From: Spirochaetia bacterium
Lineage (GTDB): Bacteria; Spirochaetota; UBA4802; UBA5550
Assembly: GCA_031289575.1 (NCBI GenBank)
Contig: JAITPE010000243.1
Coordinates: 1 to 13,450, forward strand
Direction: 5' to 3'
DNA: 13,450 nt
Positions 7,111 to 13,450 of this stretch are shown in pieces. The notes beneath the pieces are model-generated. The model was not told the origin of the DNA. It did not search any database and worked only from the letters and a program-made list of their open reading frames with translations. The first letter of the stretch is position 1, and every line of letters starts with the position of its first letter. A program made the translations under genes and the position numbers.

Positions 7111-9830
7111 GCTTTTGCGCCTGTGATGTGCTTTGAAAGCATAAAATCAATGCGCGCTTTTTCCATGAGATAGGTTCCGCTTCCAAGCAGCAGCTCGTTT
7201 TTGTTTAAATTGTTGAATTTGATTTCCGCTACAAACGGAATGGATACGCCGTTTTTGGGGAGCGTCTGTATGACATTAGCCAAAGAGTTAATTGGAACAA
7301 AGGGAGTTTTAAATCCGCTTAAAGCCTGAATGGAATATAATTGGCGGTTTTCCTCATCCTTTGCTATAACAGCGCTGAATGGTTCGCCTAAAGCAGCCCT
7401 TTTCTGGTAGATGTCTTTAAGAAATCCAGTATCTTTGAAAAAGCTGATCTTGCCGTCTTTTTCCTGGCTTAGCCGAATAAGTTCAATTTCGTTTTGCAGG
7501 CTTAGCACTAAACTTTCCTTGTTTACATGCTGAATTGTCTCTATGGAAAATCTGCAAAGCGTAGCTAAGGCCGCGTTTTTAAATTCGCTTTTTACTATGT
7601 AGCTGAAAATGTTCCCGCCTTCGTTTAGAACGTATATAAATGTGTACGGCCCCTTGTTCTCGTATACAATGGACATCATGTTGCGGCGCCACTTTCCCAG
7701 TATCTCTTTGAGAAAAACCAATTGAGGCTCGTCTGAAAGAAAATGGTACTCGATTCTCAGTTTAGGCGAAATAGTCAAAGATGAAAGAAGCGCCAAAATA
7801 TTGGCCTGTTTGGTTACAGTTACATCTTTTTTTTCTCTTGTGACACAGATAAAATCATTATCAAGTTTGCCGATAAACCTTATTGAGCTTTTCACGCTGT
7901 CGCTGACTATAGCCGAGTAGGCCTCCCTGAAAAAACGGTCTAATAACTTATAGTTTTTCTTGAATGGATTGGGAATATTAATTGCGCAGCTTTCTTCATA
8001 AGGCAGTTTTAGTTTAAGGCTGTCGGTGAGCATTGTTTTTATGATTTCGGTCAGTACGCCGGGATCGTTATATTGGTACATATACGCCTGTCCCCAGCTG
8101 TTTTTGTACAGGTAGTATATTGAATTGATGAAATCAGAATCTTTTTCGTTAAAGTTTACAATAAGCATGGTCTTTGTGGTAAACGCCGGACGCAGAAAAA
8201 AATCATTTTTAGAATGTATTTTTTTCCTGTTAAAAAGATTGAACATGTCGGTGAGAAGATTCTGTATTACGCTTTGGTCAATCTTTGTGTAACCGGATTG
8301 CAGCTGCACCCTTGAAAAAACCGGATCATATATATTATTTAAGGCAATCCAGGCCGAGAGCTTTACAAGATCGTTTTTTGTTTTAAGCGTAGTGGTCTGC
8401 CCGGGAGACGCGATGTTGCGTTTATATACCCGCCACTCGCTGTCTTTTGACCCAAGTTTAACAGGCTCTATATAAATAATCGCCTCGTAGGGCGCGTCCT
8501 TGAATGTGATGTAAATGTCTATCGCGTTTTCATCCGGAAGAAAGTTGGCTTTTATTTTGTGGCTCAAAAGCGCATAATCGGTCGCGGATATCTTCTGTTG
8601 CAGGTTTAAATTGGGCAGTTCGTTCGCAATCTTTTGGTAGCTGAGAAGCATAAATTTTTTGACCGAATTCCAAAAGATCATTATTTTTGTGTAATCCCAG
8701 TTGTCAAAATTATCGAGGTCTTCGATTTCTTTCTTGGTCCATTTCCATTGTGCAGCGTACCTTGACATAACTACAACTTTGTAAGGGAGATTTTTTTTCT
8801 GCACAGTCTCGTACCTGCTTAACTGAGGATTTATTTTAAGGTATAGATTTTTGGGCAGTATGTTTATGAGAGTTTTATCATTAAGACTAACCCCGTAGTA
8901 TTCGTAGACCGCCTCGAACATAAGTATGTATGAGTCGAGAATTTCATTATGAAATTCTCCTTTATGTATACTGTCTTTTATTTTATGGCATAGAAGGTGC
9001 GGAATAGGCGGCCCGAACAGGTACTTTTCAAGAACTCCTATTTTCAGAATCGATTTAAACGGGTTGCCCAAGGACTTTACCAATTGAAACAAGGCCGCGC
9101 CCATGAAATCCTCTTTGGGTATGGCAAACATGTTGCCGAGGTCTATGTAGTGAGCGAGCACATCATTAGGAATCTGGGCGTAAAGCGCTTCGTATTTCTC
9201 ATTGCTTACATGCGGGGCCACCCACCAAAAGGGCGTTTTGCCGGCTATTATAATTGAACTGCGGTAAAATTCATCTTTAAGCGTGGCCCCAATGGTTGAA
9301 CCAAAGGCCTCGTCCTCGTCTTCCGCGTATATGTTTTTTTTGAGGCTGTCGATATCGTTCATGAAGAGATGAACTTCCATATCGGCCTCTTTCATGACCC
9401 AGTTTTGAATATCATCAATTTTTTTTTGCAGATTTTCCAACTGTTCCTTAGTGGCGTTTTGCTTGTTAACGCAGCACCAGTAATCGCAGTCGGATTTTTT
9501 TGTATACGCAATCGTTCCAGGGCTGCCCATTACGGCAAGCATCTCTATAAAGGACGATTCGGACGCAAGCGCAAAATTAGACAGATGAAACCTGCTTTCA
9601 ATGAACTTTGCTGTTTCCGTATTGGGCATATAATTGGCTATTCCGATTGGAACATCGCCGTCCACATAGCCCGGAAGCTTTGAATCATTGATTGAAAGCA
9701 GAAAAGGAATAGCGTTTATGACCTTTTTAACGTCAGCATTGGCTATGAGCGCCTGAAAGCGCTCCAGTTTTTTCCTGTTAAAATTAAGGAAATTCTGCCT
9801 GTTTTGTTCAATTGTTTCTAAAAATGTCAT
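7107..9830 (-). CDS. cyaA: Class I adenylate cyclase (CyaA type)
   Basis: A 907-residue cytoplasmic enzyme converting ATP to cAMP. The N-terminal catalytic half matches enterobacterial CyaA: LPGYVDGDVPIGI (52-64), the nucleotidyltransferase-fold motif MGSPGT with SDCDYW (S103, S113, D114, D116, W118), and GSTIGATLKDEFYR (177-190) followed by AGK (196-198). As I recall, the E. coli enzyme has catalytic Ser103, Ser113, Asp114, Asp116 and Trp118 at exactly these numbers, which supports both the function and the start codon. E. coli CyaA is 848 residues, so this one is slightly longer in its C-terminal regulatory part, where I recognise no further domain. The start has no clear ribosome site, but an in-frame TAA lies four codons upstream and no other near Met exists. 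No CRP gene is in the window. The family is best known from Gammaproteobacteria. Confidence 0.92.
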   Translation of the reverse strand: MTFLETIEQNRQNFLNFNRKKLERFQALIANADVKKVINAIPFLLSINDSKLPGYVDGDVPIGIANYMPNTETAKFIESRFHLSNFALASESSFIEMLAVMGSPGTIAYTKKSDCDYWCCVNKQNATKEQLENLQKKIDDIQNWVMKEADMEVHLFMNDIDSLKKNIYAEDEDEAFGSTIGATLKDEFYRSSIIIAGKTPFWWVAPHVSNEKYEALYAQIPNDVLAHYIDLGNMFAIPKEDFMGAALFQLVKSLGNPFKSILKIGVLEKYLFGPPIPHLLCHKIKDSIHKGEFHNEILDSYILMFEAVYEYYGVSLNDKTLINILPKNLYLKINPQLSRYETVQKKNLPYKVVVMSRYAAQWKWTKKEIEDLDNFDNWDYTKIMIFWNSVKKFMLLSYQKIANELPNLNLQQKISATDYALLSHKIKANFLPDENAIDIYITFKDAPYEAIIYIEPVKLGSKDSEWRVYKRNIASPGQTTTLKTKNDLVKLSAWIALNNIYDPVFSRVQLQSGYTKIDQSVIQNLLTDMFNLFNRKKIHSKNDFFLRPAFTTKTMLIVNFNEKDSDFINSIYYLYKNSWGQAYMYQYNDPGVLTEIIKTMLTDSLKLKLPYEESCAINIPNPFKKNYKLLDRFFREAYSAIVSDSVKSSIRFIGKLDNDFICVTREKKDVTVTKQANILALLSSLTISPKLRIEYHFLSDEPQLVFLKEILGKWRRNMMSIVYENKGPYTFIYVLNEGGNIFSYIVKSEFKNAALATLCRFSIETIQHVNKESLVLSLQNEIELIRLSQEKDGKISFFKDTGFLKDIYQKRAALGEPFSAVIAKDEENRQLYSIQALSGFKTPFVPINSLANVIQTLPKNGVSIPFVAEIKFNNLNKNELLLGSGTYLMEKARIDFMLSKHITGAKA

Positions 9831-9869
9831 ATTGGTGATTTAAGAAAATAGAAAATAGTCATATAAAGT

Positions 9870-9886
9870 TACTATACCAATACTAT
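9870..9886. repeat. Short direct repeat TACTAT-N5-TACTAT in the cyaA-lon spacer
   Basis: TACTAT occurs at 9870-9875 and again at 9881-9886, an 11-base period close to one helical turn. It overlaps the proposed cyaA promoter -10 and could be an operator half-site pair. In A/T-rich DNA it may equally be chance. Confidence 0.3.
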
Positions 9887-9898
9887 CTTTAAAAGCAA
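9871..9898 (-). promoter_or_regulatory. Candidate cyaA promoter
   Basis: On the minus strand TTGCTT (9898-9893) is followed after 16 bases by TATAGT (9876-9871), a 5/6 match to the -10 consensus. Transcription would begin about 35-40 bases before the cyaA ATG. The -35 match is weak (3/6). Confidence 0.35.
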
Positions 9899-9985
9899 GA
9901 AAAAAAAATTTATTATTGTTACAAAAATGTACCGGACATTCGGCCTGCAGCTGAATTTAAGATTTCTTTTAATAAGATATTTTTG

Positions 9986-10013
9986 TGGACAGATATATAG
10001 TTTCAGATATAAT
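9986..10013 (+). promoter_or_regulatory. Candidate lon promoter
   Basis: TGGACA (9986-9991, 5/6) and a perfect TATAAT (10008-10013) are separated by 16 bases, giving a leader of about 35 bases before the lon ATG. This looks like a housekeeping sigma-70 type promoter. I see no CIRCE element or sigma-32-like box. Just upstream, 9938-9956 can form a 7-bp hairpin (ATTCGGC/GCTGAAT, one G-U pair) of unknown role. Confidence 0.55.
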
Positions 10014-10052
10014 ATCCAGCAGATGAAACTTTAAACGCAAATATGAGGAATA

Positions 10053-12452
10053 ATGGATATTGATGACATAATGCTGGATGGAGAATCTATTGATACAAGC
10101 CTTTTGGAAAACGAACTCATTTCCATTGATAAAACAATGCCGGCAAAGCTGTATATTATTCCAATAAGGTATAGGCCGATTTTCCCCGGCATAGTAACCC
10201 CGCTTATAATATCACAGGGACGCTTTGCCGATGCCATAGAAAGAGTAATCAAGGAGTCAAGAACCATCGGCCTTGTTCTCATAAAAGACGACGAGAAGGA
10301 TGAAATTGACACGAGCGACCTGTATTCATACGGTACCGCCGTAAAAATAATCAAAAAAATAAATTTGCCGGACGGCGGAATCAATGTGCTGATCAATAGC
10401 GTTAAGCGCTTTAAAATATCAACGATTGTTTCCTCGAAAAAATATATTGTAGCCGATATCGAATACTTCGACGAGACGACAACAAAAAACAATGTTGAGG
10501 TCAAGGCATTGACACGCGAAGTGCTCAACGGCCTAAAAAAAATAGCCGACAACAACCCTCTTTTTACAGAAGAAATGAGGCTCACCATGCTCAATGTTGA
10601 TGAGCCGGGCAAAATCGCCGATTTTGTAACAAGCATTCTCAATGTGGAAAAAAACGAGTACCAGGAGGTACTTGAGACCCTCAATATCAAGAAACGCCTT
10701 GTGAAGGTTCTCCGGCTGCTGCGGAAAGAGCTTGATGTAATGACTGTCCAGAAAAAAATCCAGGGACAAATAAACGACAAGGTTGACAAGCAGCAAAAGG
10801 ATTTGTTTCTGCGGGAACAGCTCAAGGCAATAAAGCAAGAGCTCGGCATCGATGATGACGAGCGCTTTCCGGAAATCACTGAAATGAAGCGCAAAATCAA
10901 GGCTCTCGGCCTCACAGGCGAAGCTAAGGATAAGGCCGAATCCGAAATGGACAGGTTCACCACGATGGAGGTAAACTCCATCGAATACAGCGTCACAAAA
11001 AATTACTTGGATACATTCATCTCCCTCCCGTGGAATACACGAACCGGAGACAAAATTAATTTAGACAAAACCAGCCGGATTCTCGACCGGGAACACTACG
11101 GCCTTGAGGATATAAAAAAACGCATCCTTGAATTTTTGGCCATAAGAAAGCTAAAACCCGACGCCAAGGGCTCCATAATATGCCTTTTGGGGCCTCCCGG
11201 AGTAGGAAAAACATCCCTTGGGCGATCCATAGCCAAATCAATGAACCGCAAGTTTTTTAGAATATCACTCGGCGGCATGCGGGATGAGGCCGAAATCAAG
11301 GGGCACAGGCGCACCTATGTGGGAGCGATGCCGGGCAAAATAATTCAGGGCATAAAAATAGCGGGAAGCGGTAATCCGGTTTTTATGCTCGATGAAATTG
11401 ATAAAATGGGACAAAGCTTTCAGGGCGATCCCGCCTCGGCCCTTCTTGAGGTGCTCGACCCGGAACAAAATGTTGATTTCAGGGATCACTATCTGGATGT
11501 TCCGTTTGACCTGTCGAATGTACTCTTCATTACAACGGCCAATACTCTTGACACAGTTCCGCAGGTACTGATTGACCGCATGGAAATCATCCGCCTATCC
11601 GGATATATCACCGAAGAGAAATACCGCATAGCCAAGCGTTACCTGCTGCCCAAACAAATTTCCAGGCACGGGCTGCCGGCAAACAGCATTAATATAGATA
11701 AAGAAGGTTTTGTGTATATCATAGACGGCTGGGCGCGCGAAGCCGGAGTGCGAAACTTGGAAAGGCAGCTTGAAAAAATATGCAGAAAGACCGCCACAAA
11801 ATTGGCAAGGGGAGGAAGGCTCTCCAAAAAACTTCTCACGCTTAAGGAAATAAAGGCTAACCTTGGAAGCGAAACATATTTTGACGAAGAGCTTATAACT
11901 CCCGACAAGCCGGGCCTCACAATCGGTTTGGCCTGGACATCATTAGGCGGGGTCACCATGCCGGTAGAGTCACTTGGCATTACGAACAAGAAAAACCCCG
12001 GCTTTAAACTGACCGGGCAATTGGGCGATGTAATGACCGAATCCGCAAATATAGCGTACAGCCATATCAACTATATTTTGGGCGATGATGATGAAGCCGC
12101 AAAATTTTTTGACGAGCACCTGATTCATCTTCATGTGCCCTCCGGGGCCATTCCCAAGGACGGGCCCTCCGCCGGAATAACCATGGCAACTTCTCTGTAT
12201 TCGCTTGTAACCGGAAAGATTGTCAAAAAGAGCCTTGCCATGACAGGAGAGCTCTCCCTGACCGGAAAGGTTTTTCCTATAGGAGGCGTGAAAGAGAAGA
12301 TTATAGCGGCCAAAAGGGCAAAGATGAAGGCTGTCATCCTGCCCGAGGAAAACCGCAAGGATTTTGCTGAAATATCGGACTATATATACAAAGGAATAAA
12401 GCTGCATTTTGTTAAGGATTTTAACTCTGTTTTAAAAATAGCCTTTCGTTAA
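10053..12452 (+). CDS. lon: ATP-dependent Lon protease (LonA)
   Basis: A 799-residue cytoplasmic AAA+ serine protease that unfolds and degrades damaged and regulatory proteins. The LAN N-terminal substrate domain spans about 30-235, beginning YIIPIRYRPIFPGIVTP, followed by a coiled-coil helical region. The AAA+ module has Walker A GPPGVGKT (380-387), Walker B FMLDEID with D447 and E448, and DPASALLEVLDPEQN. The C-terminal protease domain has PKDGPSAG with nucleophile Ser706 and GGVKEK with general-base Lys749, a 43-residue spacing as in E. coli Lon. Length is normal for bacterial LonA and all key residues are present. GAGG about 6 bases upstream supports ATG 10053. The RPxFPG opening resembles spirochaete Lon proteins as I remember them. 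The gene is divergent from cyaA and probably transcribed alone. Confidence 0.97.
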   Translation: MDIDDIMLDGESIDTSLLENELISIDKTMPAKLYIIPIRYRPIFPGIVTPLIISQGRFADAIERVIKESRTIGLVLIKDDEKDEIDTSDLYSYGTAVKIIKKINLPDGGINVLINSVKRFKISTIVSSKKYIVADIEYFDETTTKNNVEVKALTREVLNGLKKIADNNPLFTEEMRLTMLNVDEPGKIADFVTSILNVEKNEYQEVLETLNIKKRLVKVLRLLRKELDVMTVQKKIQGQINDKVDKQQKDLFLREQLKAIKQELGIDDDERFPEITEMKRKIKALGLTGEAKDKAESEMDRFTTMEVNSIEYSVTKNYLDTFISLPWNTRTGDKINLDKTSRILDREHYGLEDIKKRILEFLAIRKLKPDAKGSIICLLGPPGVGKTSLGRSIAKSMNRKFFRISLGGMRDEAEIKGHRRTYVGAMPGKIIQGIKIAGSGNPVFMLDEIDKMGQSFQGDPASALLEVLDPEQNVDFRDHYLDVPFDLSNVLFITTANTLDTVPQVLIDRMEIIRLSGYITEEKYRIAKRYLLPKQISRHGLPANSINIDKEGFVYIIDGWAREAGVRNLERQLEKICRKTATKLARGGRLSKKLLTLKEIKANLGSETYFDEELITPDKPGLTIGLAWTSLGGVTMPVESLGITNKKNPGFKLTGQLGDVMTESANIAYSHINYILGDDDEAAKFFDEHLIHLHVPSGAIPKDGPSAGITMATSLYSLVTGKIVKKSLAMTGELSLTGKVFPIGGVKEKIIAAKRAKMKAVILPEENRKDFAEISDYIYKGIKLHFVKDFNSVLKIAFR

Positions 12453-12466
12453 TCGTTTACATTTTC

Positions 12467-12498
12467 CTTTTACAATTTTTAAAGCCTTTTTGTAAAAG
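12467..12498. repeat. Inverted repeat between lon and the ComFB gene
   Basis: A perfect 9-bp inverted repeat, CTTTTACAA (12467-12475) and TTGTAAAAG (12490-12498), has a 14-base loop that itself contains AAA-GCC-TTT. The stem is A/T-rich and no T-run follows, so it is a poor intrinsic terminator. It ends 2 bases before the proposed -35 of the ComFB gene, which suits an operator. Both roles are inference. Confidence 0.45.
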
Positions 12499-12500
12499 AC

Positions 12501-12528
12501 TTGCAATTAGCGCCTTTGTTTGTATATT
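12501..12528 (+). promoter_or_regulatory. Candidate promoter for the ComFB-domain gene
   Basis: TTGCAA (12501-12506) and TATATT (12523-12528, 5/6) are spaced by 16 bases, and the gene's ATG follows 39 bases later. A strong GGAGGA ribosome site (12557-12562) lies about 6 bases before the ATG. An alternative -10, TATAAA, occurs at 12533. Confidence 0.45.
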
Positions 12529-12567
12529 TGCCTATAAACTGCTGTTATACATTTCTGGAGGAATGAC

Positions 12568-13221
12568 ATGCCTTTACAAAATTTATTGGAAGGAATAGTT
12601 GATAATATTGTTGAAGACATATTAAAAAAAGAAGGCGACTATGATTCTCTGCGCATTAATAAGGATGATATTGTAGCCTATGTTCTTAACAGGGTTCCTC
12701 CACAATATGTAACAAGCGAACGAGGCATTCTGCATGGACAAATAGCCTCAAAGTATAAGATTCAGCAAAAAACCGATATAATCATCGGCGTGTACGAAGC
12801 TATAGACATCATAAAAAAGAGAAGAGGAACCGCTGTCAATGATACTACATCGGTAAGCCCTATCTTTAACATAGTCCAGCATATCGTAGGCTCAATTGCC
12901 GATGAGGAAACCCTGTCTCCGGTTTATGACGCGCAGGTCTCCCTGCTCTTCGATGGAGAAGTAACTAAAATGGTTGATTCAAACTGGGTGAACCCATATG
13001 TTACAAACATTGCGACAAGGGGTTACTACCATTTCTGGCCGGCTTACTCCAGCAAAAAAATGGGGAATGAGGCCAAGTTAGCCTTTATTATAAGGGTTGA
13101 ACACGCCGGTTTTGAAACTACCGAACGCGAGATTCAGCTTGAGATTAACCATGACTATAGTGATGACATGCCGGCAAGGCAGGCCTTCAGCGTTCCCATG
13201 ATACTGCTCAAGCTAAAATAA
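12568..13221 (+). CDS. ComFB-domain protein fused to a carboxypeptidase-regulatory-like beta domain
   Basis: A 217-residue protein without signal peptide, membrane helix or any cysteine. Residues about 4-88 match the late-competence ComFB domain: LLEGIVDNIVEDIL, then DDIVAYVLNRVPPQYVTS (the DIxAxxLNxxPPxYV signature) and a C-terminal helix around TDIIIGVYEAIDII. Typical ComFB domains carry Cys pairs just before the DI motif; here that stretch reads GDYDSLRINK, so a metal site is absent. ComFB proteins have been reported as cyclic-di-nucleotide receptors; ligand binding here is inference. Residues about 115-195 look like a beta-sandwich of the carboxypeptidase-regulatory type: SPVYDAQVSLLFDGE, NIATRGYYHFWP, and FIIRVEHAGFETTEREIQL, echoing the usual GxYxF and GYE steps. 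The gene is probably monocistronic, between its own promoter and a strong terminator. B. subtilis ComFB is much shorter, so the second domain is an addition. Confidence 0.72.
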   Translation: MPLQNLLEGIVDNIVEDILKKEGDYDSLRINKDDIVAYVLNRVPPQYVTSERGILHGQIASKYKIQQKTDIIIGVYEAIDIIKKRRGTAVNDTTSVSPIFNIVQHIVGSIADEETLSPVYDAQVSLLFDGEVTKMVDSNWVNPYVTNIATRGYYHFWPAYSSKKMGNEAKLAFIIRVEHAGFETTEREIQLEINHDYSDDMPARQAFSVPMILLKLK

Positions 13222-13245
13222 ATAGCTGCAACGCAATAAAGTAAT

Positions 13246-13279
13246 AAAAATCCCCGCGCTATTCGCCGCGGGGATTTTT
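13246..13279. terminator. Strong bidirectional intrinsic terminator
   Basis: A perfect 13-bp inverted repeat, AAAAATCCCCGCG (13246-13258) and CGCGGGGATTTTT (13267-13279), with an 8-base loop. The G+C core flanked by A and T runs makes it work on either strand. It lies 25 bases after the ComFB-gene stop and about 55 bases after the stop of the convergent minus-strand gene, so it probably serves both. Confidence 0.93.
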
Positions 13280-13334
13280 TAAAATTTCTCCGTATAAAAA
13301 TAATTTTACTCTCAACCGCCGTTCAACGCCGCTT

Positions 13335-13450
13335 TCAGGATTTTCTTTCCTTACGGAAATAGCTCTCAAACAAGGGTTTATCAATTTTAAGCAAATGTTC
13401 TCTTATTTGGCTTATGTTCTCGAAACTGTATTCCTGAAACTCAAAATACT
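13335..13450 (-). CDS. C-terminal fragment of an unrecognised gene (runs off the right edge)
   Basis: An open minus-strand frame enters at the right edge and ends at TGA 13337-13335. It encodes 37 visible residues, starting YFEFQEYSFENISQIREHLL and ending ESYFRKERKS. The other two minus-strand frames close within about 40 bases of the edge. The shape (aromatic and charged residues, amphipathic helix, basic end) looks like a real protein C-terminus, and the bidirectional terminator downstream supports a gene arriving from this side. I do not recognise the family. Confidence 0.6.
   Translation of the reverse strand, partial: YFEFQEYSFENISQIREHLLKIDKPLFESYFRKERKS

Noticed and set aside
9831..10052. 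Possible cAMP-CRP site (TGTGA-N6-TCACA) in the cyaA-lon spacer
   Set aside because: No symmetric match is present; only an isolated GGTGA near 9835.
10043..10063. Six-codon upstream frame (ATG at 10043) overlapping the lon start
   Set aside because: It has no ribosome site of its own; the GAGG inside it serves lon.
10031..10996. Long open frame (about 320 codons) antisense to the 5' part of lon
   Set aside because: Its product is Ser-rich low-complexity text with no recognisable domain, an expected mirror of lon codon use.
13280..13334. Small RNA or tRNA in the A/T-rich gaps (also 4511-4635 and 12453-12567)
   Set aside because: No cloverleaf arms, TTC-loop motif or CCA-like end could be found by eye.

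Overview
The window looks like ordinary chromosomal DNA of a low-to-moderate G+C, double-membraned bacterium. The lipoprotein signal, periplasmic proteins, a spirochaete-like Lon N-terminus (RPxFPG) and an SpvB/RHS-type exported protein make a Spirochaetota member (possibly uncultured) my best guess. That placement is inference from remembered protein similarity and is not proven by the sequence. No rRNA, tRNA, CRISPR array, insertion sequence or integration signature was seen.

Layout. (1) 1-693, minus strand: the N-terminal 231 residues of an exported SpvB/TcB-like protein that runs off the left edge. A 197-bp divergent spacer carries consensus -35 boxes on both strands. (2) 891-4510, plus strand: a tight four-gene operon holding a radical SAM protein, a 53-residue unknown protein, a beta-propeller-like lipoprotein and a fused NnrE-NnrD NAD(P)H-hydrate repair enzyme. 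(3) 4636-7110, plus strand: a three-gene cluster with a processive membrane glycosyltransferase (GT2), a membrane-anchored thioredoxin-like CxxC protein and a secreted START/SRPBCC-fold protein. (4) 7107-9830, minus strand: a complete class I (CyaA-type) adenylate cyclase, convergent with the previous cluster and overlapping it by 4 bp. (5) 10053-12452, plus strand: a full-length LonA protease, divergent from cyaA. (6) 12568-13221, plus strand: a cysteine-free ComFB-domain protein with a C-terminal beta-sandwich that resembles a carboxypeptidase-regulatory-like domain, followed by a strong bidirectional terminator. (7) 13335-13450, minus strand: the last 37 residues of an unrecognised gene entering from the right edge.

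How the genes relate. The first plus-strand operon is a housekeeping/unknown mix in which NAD(P)H-hydrate repair is the only firm biochemistry. The GT2 cluster suggests envelope or exopolysaccharide work coupled to periplasmic redox or lipid-binding proteins, but the substrate is unknown. The right half groups a cAMP synthase, a AAA+ protease and a ComFB protein (a family reported to include cyclic-di-nucleotide receptors). That grouping, the fused ComFB architecture and the apparently condensed SpvB protein are the points most worth following up.
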